Positions 25,566-34,208 of a stretch of DNA of 64,000 nucleotides are shown here, one piece after another (the first letter of the stretch is position 1; each line of letters begins with the position of its first letter). The DNA is from CAYMUB01 sp964393545 (GTDB taxonomy: Bacteria; Patescibacteriota; Microgenomatia; Daviesbacterales; UBA10151). A program made the translations under genes and the position numbers. Where the stretch lies: positions 1-64,000 of the forward strand of contig CAYMUB010000059.1 of the NCBI GenBank assembly GCA_964393545.1, read 5' to 3'. Under the pieces are notes generated by a model, which saw nothing but the letters and a program-made list of their open reading frames with translations, did no database searches and was not told the DNA's origin.

Positions 25566-27373
25566 TCTACATATCCAAACATTGATTCTGTCAGATTGAT
25601 ATTAGGAGATGACTGACATTTCTTTTCTAAGACATCTTTTGATAATTGTTCCTTAGGGATAATAATTCCAATATTTCCAAATTTTTGATCAATTTTATCT
25701 AGAGCAAGTTCATAGGGTAATACTATATTGTAGGTTGGAATATTCTCTCCACTTTTTACTGTCTTTAAATTATTTAGCCACATAAAATAACGGAATCCAA
25801 CATTATCACCAATGCTGGTAATATAGTTGATTGCAATGCAAGGAAAATTATTCTGCTTAATATCAGATGCTATAAACTGAATAACATTCCTTTTTTCCAG
25901 ATACCCCTTTTTATATTTATTTTGAGTAATAAAATAATAGGAATTTTTTATAACAAGTATGCTTAGTAAAACAAATATAAAGTATTTACCAAAACTTTTA
26001 TTATGATAAATCTTAGAAAAAATTAAACTAACAGATATTATTATAAGAGTATCTAAGGATGCTAAGTAGTATTCAGAAACAATAATTGAAGAAAATGTAA
26101 AAAACAGAAATACTCCCAAAATCCAGCTATAAAAAATTAGACTTTGCTCTTTCCTCATTACCTTCATTCTCCAAGCAAAAAAGGGACACAGTAAAATTAA
26201 TAAAGTTGCAGTATATTTCAAAACTAAAGGTAATCTAAAAGGAGAAAGAAAGATATCATAAATATTTCTATTTTCTTTATCTAAGACATTTAGAAACTTA
26301 TTAACAAAAGTTTTCCAAAAAGGATCCACTGGAATTCTAGCGGAAGCAGTAAGTTTATGAGTGCCTGCTAAACAACCATTAGTTGACCAGTTAAATTCAC
26401 CTGAGATACTGCCTATTTCAAATTTCTGGGGTTTACCACAATCTATACTAATAACCATAGTTGAATATTTAGGGTTTTTTGTAGTTAACTTCAAAACTAC
26501 ATTGTTATTAACTTGAGGGGGGTTTGGTATAATTTCTAAAGCAAATTTTGTTGCAGGGATGAGATTTGAAGCAGCATAATCTGTTTGTTTATCAAAAGGT
26601 ATTTCCTTCTCTTCGTAAATGCTATTGCCAGACCCGAAATTAGCGGTGAAATTTCTAATTAAACTTTTGCTCTGTGAAAAATTATGTCTTGTCTCAAAAA
26701 CAATAAATGGGGAAGAGGAGATCAACAGTAATATGAGAAAGATTATTATCCCTTTTATTTTAGGAGTTTTTTTACTTAGAAAAATTGCCAGGGGTAGAGC
26801 GATAAGAGTTGGGGTTAAAGCAATATGAATATGCCAGATTAACCCTATCAAAATAGCCAATAGAGGCAAAACAGAATAATTGCCTTTGGAAATCATAAAA
26901 AGAGAGTACAGGTACCAAATTGCCCATAATTTTGTAGGCAAAGTTGGTACAATCCAACGGTCAAAATTAATAGTTGAACTTAAGATTGCATGTAAGAAAG
27001 CTGCTATCAAACCAGCAGTCTTGTTGAATATTTTAGTCAGAACAAAATAGTAGCTGAATATTGTAAAAACCCCGATTAAAATTCCCAGGATACTTATTCC
27101 AATTGGATCCATTCGGGTTAATAGGAAAAAGGGGATTAGCAAATAATAGAAAAATGGCCCAATGAAAACTCCTGGAGCAGATGTAAGTTGGCCAATCAAT
27201 CTTGGATGGTGATTTATCAAAATATCTTTAACAATCCAGGAATAAAGATCTGCATCATGGGAAAAATCAAACCTCTCAATAATTTGATAAGATCTAAAAA
27301 AAATTCCGGTTAGCACTATTACTCCCAGTATTAAATGGGGTTGTTTTTTAAAAAAAGAAACTATAGAGGACAT
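25562..27373 (-). CDS. PMT/ArnT-like (GT-C fold) membrane glycosyltransferase-like protein
   Basis: 603 residues, about 11-12 membrane helices. An early external Asp pair, RFDFSHDADLYSWIVKDIL (residues 34-52), is placed like the catalytic DD/DE motif of GT-C enzymes that use polyprenyl-phosphate sugars. The motif HPRLIGQLTSAPGVFIGPFFYYLLIP is shared with the other PMT-like proteins of this window. A large extracytoplasmic insert of about 100 residues (270-350) looks beta-rich. It probably transfers a sugar to a surface polymer or protein; donor and acceptor are unknown. The start is supported by a promoter ending nine bases upstream. Confidence 0.7.
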   Translation of the reverse strand: MSSIVSFFKKQPHLILGVIVLTGIFFRSYQIIERFDFSHDADLYSWIVKDILINHHPRLIGQLTSAPGVFIGPFFYYLLIPFFLLTRMDPIGISILGILIGVFTIFSYYFVLTKIFNKTAGLIAAFLHAILSSTINFDRWIVPTLPTKLWAIWYLYSLFMISKGNYSVLPLLAILIGLIWHIHIALTPTLIALPLAIFLSKKTPKIKGIIIFLILLLISSSPFIVFETRHNFSQSKSLIRNFTANFGSGNSIYEEKEIPFDKQTDYAASNLIPATKFALEIIPNPPQVNNNVVLKLTTKNPKYSTMVISIDCGKPQKFEIGSISGEFNWSTNGCLAGTHKLTASARIPVDPFWKTFVNKFLNVLDKENRNIYDIFLSPFRLPLVLKYTATLLILLCPFFAWRMKVMRKEQSLIFYSWILGVFLFFTFSSIIVSEYYLASLDTLIIISVSLIFSKIYHNKSFGKYFIFVLLSILVIKNSYYFITQNKYKKGYLEKRNVIQFIASDIKQNNFPCIAINYITSIGDNVGFRYFMWLNNLKTVKSGENIPTYNIVLPYELALDKIDQKFGNIGIIIPKEQLSKDVLEKKCQSSPNINLTESMFGYVD

Positions 27374-27382
27374 CTATTATAG

Positions 27383-27428
27383 ATAGTAACAGCGCCAGAT
27401 TGAATGTGCAATTGGATGCTGTTAAACT
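27383..27428. promoter_or_regulatory. Back-to-back promoters of the PMT-like and CofE-like genes
   Basis: Minus: TTGCAC (27411-27406), 17-base spacer, TACTAT (27388-27383), nine bases before the ATG at 27373. Plus: TTGAAT (27400-27405), 17-base spacer, TAAACT (27423-27428), nine bases before the ATG at 27438. The -35 boxes abut. The earlier plus-strand ATG at 27429 touches the -10 box and so cannot be in the transcript. Confidence 0.65.
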
Positions 27429-27437
27429 ATGTCCTTG

Positions 27438-28193
27438 ATGATTATCAAAGCAATTAAAACAAGAAAATTTCTACCTCCTAAAGATAATTTAGATGACCTA
27501 TTGTCGATGATCAAATTTCTAAAAGAGTATTCGATTGTTGCAGTTACTTCTAAAGTAGTAGCTATTTCTGAAGGAAGATGTATTCCAGTAGATTCAACTA
27601 CAAAAGATCAGATTGCCATTTCTGAAGCAGAATGGTATATACCTAGAGAGATTTCTCCTAATGGTCAAATTCTAAACACTATAAAAAATAATTTACTGGT
27701 TGCTTCCTCTGGTGTAGATGAAAGTAATGGTAATGACTATTATATTCTATGGCCAAAAAAACCAAAAGATTCTGCTAAAAAAATTTGGAATTATTTAAAG
27801 AATAAATTCAAAATTGAGAATTTGGGAGTTATTATTACTGACTCAAGATTGATTCCCCTACGTAGGGGTGTAGTGGGTCTTGCTATTTCCTATTTTGGTT
27901 TTAAACCGATAAAAGATTATAGAGGGAAAAAAGACATATTTGGTAGAAAATTTGTAATGGAAACTTCTAATTTTCCTGATAGTCTAGCTTCAGCTGCAGT
28001 TTTAGAAATGGGAGAAGGAGCAGAACAGCAACCCATTGCAGTCATTAATCAAATTCCTAATGTTGAATTTATTAATAGAGAATACAAGCCTAAATTGGAT
28101 GACAATTTTGAGATACCTTTAGAAGAGGATATGTTTTCCCCTTTTCTTACTTCAGTTAAATGGAAGAAGGGTGGGAGCGGAAAAAATCAATAG
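27438..28193 (+). CDS. CofE-like (F420-0:gamma-glutamyl ligase family) protein
   Basis: 251 residues from the ATG at 27438 (MIIKAIKTRKF), chosen because the upstream ATG at 27429 directly follows the -10 box. Family features: IVAVTSKVVAISEGRCIPVD near the N-terminus, and ITDSRLIPLRRGVVGLAISYFGFKPIKDYRGKKDIFGR, the conserved metal/GTP core of CofE, followed by SLASAAVLEMGEGAEQQPIAVI. CofE adds glutamates to coenzyme F420. No other F420 gene is visible, and stand-alone CofE-like proteins in CPR genomes may have another amide-ligase role. The 3' end overlaps the convergent epimerase gene by 38 bases. Confidence 0.82.
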   Translation: MIIKAIKTRKFLPPKDNLDDLLSMIKFLKEYSIVAVTSKVVAISEGRCIPVDSTTKDQIAISEAEWYIPREISPNGQILNTIKNNLLVASSGVDESNGNDYYILWPKKPKDSAKKIWNYLKNKFKIENLGVIITDSRLIPLRRGVVGLAISYFGFKPIKDYRGKKDIFGRKFVMETSNFPDSLASAAVLEMGEGAEQQPIAVINQIPNVEFINREYKPKLDDNFEIPLEEDMFSPFLTSVKWKKGGSGKNQ

Positions 28194-29082
28194 TTTTCTT
28201 CAGACCTGAATCCAAGTCTGTTTTGGCGCTCCAGTTTAGTTCATCTCTAATCTTTTGAGACGAGGCTACAAGAGAAGACACATCTCCTTTTCTTTCGTCT
28301 TTATCTTCAATAGGTACTTCATACCCTACAATTTGGAAAATCTTTTTAACAATATCAATTACTTTTGAGCCGGTTTCAGTTCCTATGTTATATATATTAA
28401 ATCCGGTTTGATTTAAGGGTGCTATATGAGCATAGGCTAGATCATCTATATAAATAAAATCCCTAATCTGGTTTCCCTGCCAATAGAGAGGAATTGGTTT
28501 TTTATTTAGTACAGCCTTGATAAAATTTGGAATTGCATGAGTTTCCGGAACATGTAGTTCATTAGGACCATAAGGGTTAAAATAACGAAGCAGGGTAACA
28601 TCAAAATTATATAACTTGTGATAAAGTCTACAAAATTGCTCCATGGAAACTTTAGTTAAACCATAAGGGTTTTCTTGTTCTCCTAGAGGATCATTCTCGG
28701 TAATGGGTAATTTTGTTGGTTCTCCATAAACACAGGCACTTGAAGAAAAGATTATTTTCTTAACTCCACTTTTTCTCATTGCCTCTAAAAGTCTGACAGT
28801 TCCTAATATATTATTCTCGGCAAATTCTCCAGCTTTTTTTACTGACTCTCCAACTTCTATCAAAGAAGCCATGTGTATAACAACATCATGAGTAGGTAGG
28901 ATTTGTTCTAGTCTTGTTTGGTCTAGTATGTCGGCCTGGATAAAATTTACTTCAGGATCTATCAATTTCTGATGTCCTTTGGATAAGTTATCGACAACTG
29001 TTACCTGATGGCCGCTTTCTATAAGAAGTTTATTAACATGGGAACCAATAAATCCAGCCCCGCCGGTTACTAGTATTTTCAT
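28156..29082 (-). CDS. galE: NAD-dependent sugar epimerase, UDP-glucose 4-epimerase-like
   Basis: 308 residues, extended short-chain dehydrogenase fold. N-terminal Rossmann motif GGAGFIGSHV (residues 7-16), catalytic Ser in SSSACVYG and Tyr-x-x-x-Lys in YGLTKVSMEQ. It probably interconverts UDP-glucose and UDP-galactose or the N-acetyl forms; the substrate cannot be fixed by eye. Length is slightly short of E. coli GalE (338). It is placed among glycosyltransferase-like genes, consistent with feeding sugar nucleotides to them. TAAAAT lies 12 bases before the ATG on the minus strand. Confidence 0.88.
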   Translation of the reverse strand: MKILVTGGAGFIGSHVNKLLIESGHQVTVVDNLSKGHQKLIDPEVNFIQADILDQTRLEQILPTHDVVIHMASLIEVGESVKKAGEFAENNILGTVRLLEAMRKSGVKKIIFSSSACVYGEPTKLPITENDPLGEQENPYGLTKVSMEQFCRLYHKLYNFDVTLLRYFNPYGPNELHVPETHAIPNFIKAVLNKKPIPLYWQGNQIRDFIYIDDLAYAHIAPLNQTGFNIYNIGTETGSKVIDIVKKIFQIVGYEVPIEDKDERKGDVSSLVASSQKIRDELNWSAKTDLDSGLKKTIDFFRSHPSSI

Positions 29083-29106
29083 ACGATGAAAATCATTTTA
29101 ACACAA

Positions 29107-29135
29107 TAGACATAGTCTTTTTAAATCTATATAAT
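29107..29135 (+). promoter_or_regulatory. Promoter of the 29145 gene
   Basis: TAGACA (29107-29112), 17-base spacer, TATAAT (29130-29135), nine bases before the GTG at 29145, so the leader is about three bases. Confidence 0.65.
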
Positions 29136-29144
29136 TTCCCAACA

Positions 29145-30692
29145 GTGCCTTTTTATATAATAACATCTAAAAAATTTTTTCTGCTGATTTCAATTTTTGT
29201 TTTAGCACTGATTCTAAGATTTTTATATTTTCCGGGTAATATTTACTTTGGTATTGATCAAGCCTCAGGCTCATTTGCTGTAAAAGAGATATTAGGAGGA
29301 CAGCCTAAACTGATTGGACCTTCAACTAGTTTTCCAGGTCTACGTCATGGTGTTTTATACTACTATCTTTATACACCATTTTATTTAATTGCTAATGGAG
29401 ATCCGGCCTTAGCAGCAGCTTTTCTAAGGGTTGTAAATGCTTTAGGAATTTTTCTAATCTTTTTTTTAGGAAAGATTCTGTTCAATGGTTATGTTGGAAT
29501 CATTGCAAGTTTTCTATTTGCTATTTCGTTTGAACAAACCCAATTTGCTCTTTATTTTAACCATCCCTCATTGGCTGTAATTAGTATTCTAATTATGTTT
29601 TTAGGACTGAGCATTTTGATATTTCAAAAAAAGCAAATTGGTTTAATACTCGCCTTACTGGGATTGGGATTATCAATTCAGTTTGAATTTCTGCTGACTT
29701 ATTTAAGTGTGCCTTTTGTTTTGATTCTATTAACTTTCAAAAAATCAATACCGGCTTTAAAATTAAGGACACTTTCTTTGGGTCTGATCTTTTTTTTGCT
29801 AACAACAGTTACCTTCTTATTTGCTGAAATAAAATTTAATTTTAGATCAGTAAGTTTGCTACCTCAGTTACTATTTACCAGTTCACATAAGTCATTATAT
29901 AAAATAATCTCAACCTATCTTTTTGAGCTTGGACAAGTAATTAAATTTAACCTAGTTGGTTTATCGTCATTTGTTTTAGTTATTGGAATAGTTCTCCTTG
30001 TTCTATTTATTTTATCCTTCAAAACTAAGGTAAGAAAACAAATGTTTTTTTTGGGTATTTGGTTTTTCTCCGTCATAACAACCTATATGGTAACCGGGGG
30101 TGAAGATATAAGGACAGGCATTTTGCAATATCACCAAAATGTTGGTATCTCCTCAAGTCTAATACTTTTTGTATCCTACGTATTATATTACCTAGGCAGA
30201 AAATTAAGGTATATTACTTATCTAATAATCTTACTGATTGTTTCAGCAAATCTTTACCAGATTACACAAATTAATCCTTATGGAAGCATGCCTGAAATTA
30301 ATGCTCAATCCTTTATGCTTCTTTCAGATGAAAAAAAGGTTTTAGATTTTATATACAATGATGCTGAAGGTAAACCATTTGCTGTTAAAGGCATTACACT
30401 GCCCTTTTATATCAATTCTACTTGGAGCTATCTTTTTGAATGGTATGGTCAGCAAAGATATGGATATTTACCAGTCTGGGGAGGAAAAAATGCCATAGGT
30501 TATCCAGGTAGCCTTAAAGTGGAAACAGCCCAAAGTAAACTTCCTGATAAAAGATATCTGATAATAGAACCAGCTAGAGGCATACCAGTTCATTTAATTA
30601 GTGAATATTTAAAAGAAGAAGACTATTTTACGAGTTTACAAAAAGAAGAAAAAATTGGAAATTTTATAGTGCAAGTAAGAAAAGCAAAGTAA
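29145..30692 (+). CDS. PMT/GT39-like membrane glycosyltransferase-like protein
   Basis: 515 residues, GTG start, about 11 membrane helices, with a soluble C-terminal segment of about 110 residues. The first external loop reads YFPGNIYFGIDQASGSFAVKEILGG, with an Asp at the GT-C catalytic position. KLIGPSTSFPGLRHGVLYYYLYTP is a motif repeated in the neighbouring proteins. The C-terminal part (GKPFAVKGITLPFYINSTWSYLFEWYG ... YLPVWGG) is closely similar to that of the convergent gene at 30696, so the two are paralogues in inverted orientation. Likely role: transfer of a sugar from a lipid carrier at the outer face of the membrane. Substrates are unknown. Confidence 0.7.
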   Translation: MPFYIITSKKFFLLISIFVLALILRFLYFPGNIYFGIDQASGSFAVKEILGGQPKLIGPSTSFPGLRHGVLYYYLYTPFYLIANGDPALAAAFLRVVNALGIFLIFFLGKILFNGYVGIIASFLFAISFEQTQFALYFNHPSLAVISILIMFLGLSILIFQKKQIGLILALLGLGLSIQFEFLLTYLSVPFVLILLTFKKSIPALKLRTLSLGLIFFLLTTVTFLFAEIKFNFRSVSLLPQLLFTSSHKSLYKIISTYLFELGQVIKFNLVGLSSFVLVIGIVLLVLFILSFKTKVRKQMFFLGIWFFSVITTYMVTGGEDIRTGILQYHQNVGISSSLILFVSYVLYYLGRKLRYITYLIILLIVSANLYQITQINPYGSMPEINAQSFMLLSDEKKVLDFIYNDAEGKPFAVKGITLPFYINSTWSYLFEWYGQQRYGYLPVWGGKNAIGYPGSLKVETAQSKLPDKRYLIIEPARGIPVHLISEYLKEEDYFTSLQKEEKIGNFIVQVRKAK

Positions 30693-30695
30693 GTA

Positions 30696-32240
30696 TTAAT
30701 ATGGTTCCCGAAGTTGGACAGAAATAGTTCCAAACTTCTTTTCTTCGACAATCTTGGTAAAGTATCCCTCTACTCTTAAGAAATTATCTATATCAAATTT
30801 TCTAATTCCTATAGTTGGTTCAATAATTAAAAACTGTTTTTTTGGAAGATTAGATCTAGAGTTAATAGTTGTAAGATTGCCAGGATATCCTTCAGCTTTA
30901 GGACCGATCCAAACAGGAAGATATCCATATTCTTCCTTTCCATACCAATTAAACAAATAATCCCAGGTTGTATTAATACTAAGTGGTACTGTAAGAGCAC
31001 CTACTGCAAAAGGCTGACCTTGTAATTGATAATAAATATAATCCAAAACCCTTCTTTGATTTGAGGTAGTCATACCTGGTTGAATAACCATATCTGAATT
31101 TAATCCATTAGGATTGATAGTTGAAATGGAAAATAAGTTATTAGTAATAACAATAACTAGGATAAGAATACTTAGAATAACTTTGCCAGAGGAAAAGAGT
31201 TTGTTTATTAAATAGGATACAAAAATAAGTAGGCTAACTGAGGTAGCAGGACTATAATAATAACTGTAAACACCAGAGAAAATGTAAAGCGACAAACCAA
31301 AAACAAACCAAATTATCAAAAAAAGAATCTTTTCTCTTGTTTGTTTTTGGCGGTATAAATAAATTGTTATTATCAAAAGCAAAATTCCTAAAAATGGAGT
31401 AATTTGATAATTTACTAAAAATGAATCATGTAAGAAACGATTTATAATAAACAAGGTTTCTCTAAAATGTACTCCAGAGAAAAAGTGTGATCCTGAGCTA
31501 TTGGGATATTGGAGAATTAAATTTATCATAAATCTATACTTTAATTCGGTTAAAATAAAGGAGGATGTAGTTGCGATAAAAATTAGGATGGATAAAACTA
31601 TCCATTTTATCTTAACTGTTATAATTTTCTTTCTGAAAAAAATAAAAAAGGCAATAAAAGCAGGAACAAGATAAGCAAAGCCATAATGAAATTGTATTGA
31701 TAAACCCAGCCCCAAAACAGATAATAATATTCCCCAAGGTTTCTTCAAAAAAAGATAAAGGCAAAGTCCAAGATAAAAAAGAAGAACTGTAATAACTGCT
31801 AAAGGCTGATGTGAAAGAAATATTGAATATTGTGATTGTTCATACGAAATGGCAAATAAAATAGCAGTAATAATGCCGACTCTTTTGTTAAATAAAATTG
31901 AAGCAATTGGAAAAACTAGAAATACCCCTAAGGCATTCCAAACTCTAAAGAATGCAGATGCAGCTTCTGGGCTTTTGTGAAAAAGCAGATAAATGGGTGC
32001 ATAAAGATAAAATATTAAAGGACCAGGAAAAAGTTTATTGCTTAAAAAAGAAGGAGGACCAATAAGCTTAAGATCTCCTTTTAGGAGCTCTAAAGAAGTA
32101 AATGAATCCCGTGCCTGGTCAAAAGAAAAATGAACATTGTTCGGAAAATACAAGAAGCGTACAATAAGGGCAATTAGAAAAATAACAAATAAGCAAATAG
32201 CAAGCTTATGCTTCAGAAAAAAAATACCCATATGAAACAC
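30696..32240 (-). CDS. PMT/GT39-like membrane glycosyltransferase-like protein, paralogue of 29145
   Basis: 514 residues (GTG start; an ATG three codons later at 32231 is an alternative). About 11 membrane helices. It shares RFLYFPNNVHFSFDQARDSF, LKGDLKLIGPPSF and the C-terminal GQPFAVGALTVPLSINTTWDYL, YGKEEYGYLPVWIG and KQFLIIEPTIG blocks with the 29145 protein. The shared C-terminal block probably forms an extracytoplasmic acceptor-binding domain. It ends three bases from its convergent paralogue and is divergent from 32267 with only 26 bases between starts, so the promoters of the two must overlap. Confidence 0.7.
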   Translation of the reverse strand: MFHMGIFFLKHKLAICLFVIFLIALIVRFLYFPNNVHFSFDQARDSFTSLELLKGDLKLIGPPSFLSNKLFPGPLIFYLYAPIYLLFHKSPEAASAFFRVWNALGVFLVFPIASILFNKRVGIITAILFAISYEQSQYSIFLSHQPLAVITVLLFYLGLCLYLFLKKPWGILLSVLGLGLSIQFHYGFAYLVPAFIAFFIFFRKKIITVKIKWIVLSILIFIATTSSFILTELKYRFMINLILQYPNSSGSHFFSGVHFRETLFIINRFLHDSFLVNYQITPFLGILLLIITIYLYRQKQTREKILFLIIWFVFGLSLYIFSGVYSYYYSPATSVSLLIFVSYLINKLFSSGKVILSILILVIVITNNLFSISTINPNGLNSDMVIQPGMTTSNQRRVLDYIYYQLQGQPFAVGALTVPLSINTTWDYLFNWYGKEEYGYLPVWIGPKAEGYPGNLTTINSRSNLPKKQFLIIEPTIGIRKFDIDNFLRVEGYFTKIVEEKKFGTISVQLREPY

Positions 32241-32266
32241 ACAATCTAGTTTTATTTTATCTTTTT

Positions 32267-33796
32267 ATGAATAAAGTTACAAAGGTTATTTTAATTATTC
32301 TAATGGCTGGTTTTTTATACCGCTTGTTATTAACTTCAAATGGAAACTTTCTTTTTAATATGGATAATGCCCGGGATTTTATTGATGTTAGGGAAATGGT
32401 ATCTTTGCATAAATTAAGATTAACCGGACCAACCTCGGCAATAGCAGGTTTGTATAATGGTCCTCTTTGGTATTATCTTTTGGCAGTTCCTTATATTATT
32501 AGCGGCGGTGATCCATACGGTGCCATTCTCATGGAGATAATTCTTTGGTTTACTGGAGGATTTTTCTTGTTGAAGCTGATCAGAGGTTTTAGCGGATGGT
32601 TAATAATACCTATAGGTATGGTGTGGATTGCTTCAAACTATATAGTTTTAGCAACTTTGTATTCTTTTAATCCTAATCCGGTAACATTACTAACTCCTGT
32701 TTTCATTTATGGATTAGTGGAATATTTAAAAGGAAAAAGATTATGGATGATCCTGGTTTGGTTTTTAGCAGGGGCTTTTTTCAATTTCGAAATGAACTTT
32801 GGGCTTTTTACTCCACTAATTATTATTCTTAGTTTAATTTTAGCAAACAAGAAATTACTACTGGATAAATTTTTCTGGATTGGCATCTTGATATTTATTC
32901 TTACTCTTATGCCTCAACTACTATTTGATTTAAAGCATCAATTTATTATGAGTAAAGCTGTAGTTAGTTTTTTAGCAGAAAATAAAAGCAGCGGATTTAA
33001 TCCTTTAAGCAGAGTAACAATAATTGGAAAAAGTTATTATGATGTTTTTCAGGGCACAATGATGAATCAAAAGATTCTTTCCTGGACCATATTACTTTTG
33101 GCAATACCAACAGCCATTTTTTTGTTATCAAAAAAAAGTAAGAATATTATTGTTTTAGTTACCTCACTTTTTATATTAATTCCATTCATAGGGTATCTAA
33201 TACTTCCTGTAAGTGTTAATTCTTGGCATTTGGGAGGGTTTGCCTCTGCCTCCTTGATATTAATTGCTTTTATTATTTATAGGTTTTGGACAATTAATTT
33301 TTTAGGCAAAATTATCTCACTAATTTTGTTTATGTCCCTAATTTTTTATCCCATAAGGGAGATGACAAATATTTTTGCCCATGATTTTTTTAAATCTTTG
33401 GATCCCTCCTTATTTAAAAATGAAATAGCAGCTATTGATTATGTATACAAATATGCAGATGGTAAAAACTTTAAAGTCTATACTTATTTGCCTTCAGTCA
33501 TAGATTATCCTTATCAGTATTTAATCTGGTGGCATGGATTAAAAAAATATGGTTATCTTCCAGAAGATTATGCTTATGCCCCAAATAAACCAAAATATAT
33601 CTCAAGTAAGGAAAGCTTTTCAGCTAGTATAGACTCCCTTAAAAAAAGAGAAAATTACAATTTAGTTTTTCTAATTTCAGAACCAAATCATAACTATACC
33701 CGTTATGGTTGGGAAGGTGATTTTATTAAATTAAAAAACGTGGAAGTACAAATGATTGGACCGCTCAGGATCGATATTAGGAAAGAGGTTATCTAA
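32267..33796 (+). CDS. PMT-like membrane glycosyltransferase-like protein
   Basis: 509 residues, about 11 membrane helices. Loop 1 contains NFLFNMDNARDFIDVREMVSLHKLRLTGPTSAIAGLYNGPLWYYLLA, the same DxARDF...LxGPTS pattern as the neighbouring GT-C-like proteins. The soluble C-terminus ends VEVQMIGPLRIDIRKEV and differs from the 29145/30696 pair, so it is a more distant member. A role in sugar transfer at the cell surface is inferred. It overlaps the convergent tsaE gene by eight bases. No convincing -35 box is seen; TATTTT at 32253-32258 is a weak -10 candidate. Confidence 0.65.
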   Translation: MNKVTKVILIILMAGFLYRLLLTSNGNFLFNMDNARDFIDVREMVSLHKLRLTGPTSAIAGLYNGPLWYYLLAVPYIISGGDPYGAILMEIILWFTGGFFLLKLIRGFSGWLIIPIGMVWIASNYIVLATLYSFNPNPVTLLTPVFIYGLVEYLKGKRLWMILVWFLAGAFFNFEMNFGLFTPLIIILSLILANKKLLLDKFFWIGILIFILTLMPQLLFDLKHQFIMSKAVVSFLAENKSSGFNPLSRVTIIGKSYYDVFQGTMMNQKILSWTILLLAIPTAIFLLSKKSKNIIVLVTSLFILIPFIGYLILPVSVNSWHLGGFASASLILIAFIIYRFWTINFLGKIISLILFMSLIFYPIREMTNIFAHDFFKSLDPSLFKNEIAAIDYVYKYADGKNFKVYTYLPSVIDYPYQYLIWWHGLKKYGYLPEDYAYAPNKPKYISSKESFSASIDSLKKRENYNLVFLISEPNHNYTRYGWEGDFIKLKNVEVQMIGPLRIDIRKEVI

Positions 33797-34208
33797 CAGT
33801 AATTAAACGCGTATTACCTTCTTCTTTTTTAATTTTTATCCTGGTGGTATTTTTGGGTAGATATTCTTTTATTTTTTCCGCCCATTCAATTAATACAATA
33901 CTATTAGAATTAGACCAAATCTCTTCCAGTCCTAACTGCTTAATATCAGGTATCTTTTCTAATCTATACAAATCAATATGAAAAAGTGTCCTATTGCTTT
34001 TGGATAATTTATGCTGTCTGATTAAAACAAAAGTAGGAGAAATAATTTTTTCTTTAATTCCCAGCTCTTTAGCAAAGCCTTGTACGAAAGCTGTTTTACC
34101 AGCTCCTAAATCTCCACTTAGAGCGATTACCCCTTTAGTTATTTCTTTTGCTAAATTTGCTGCTATTTTCTTTGTACTTTTAATTGATTTAGATATATAT
34201 TGTTTCAT
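33789..34208 (-). CDS. tsaE: tRNA threonylcarbamoyladenosine biosynthesis ATPase TsaE
   Basis: 139 residues, normal for TsaE. P-loop LSGDLGAGKTAFVQGFAKELG (about residues 33-53), switch-like SPTFVLIRQH, and the HIDLYRLE and VLIEWAEKI motifs. TsaE works with TsaB and TsaD to attach threonylcarbamoyl to A37 of ANN-decoding tRNAs. A tsaB gene is present at 43745, but tsaD is not in this window. Its start overlaps the stop of the lamin-tail gene by four bases, so it is translated from that message. Confidence 0.94.
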   Translation of the reverse strand: MKQYISKSIKSTKKIAANLAKEITKGVIALSGDLGAGKTAFVQGFAKELGIKEKIISPTFVLIRQHKLSKSNRTLFHIDLYRLEKIPDIKQLGLEEIWSNSNSIVLIEWAEKIKEYLPKNTTRIKIKKEEGNTRLITVR

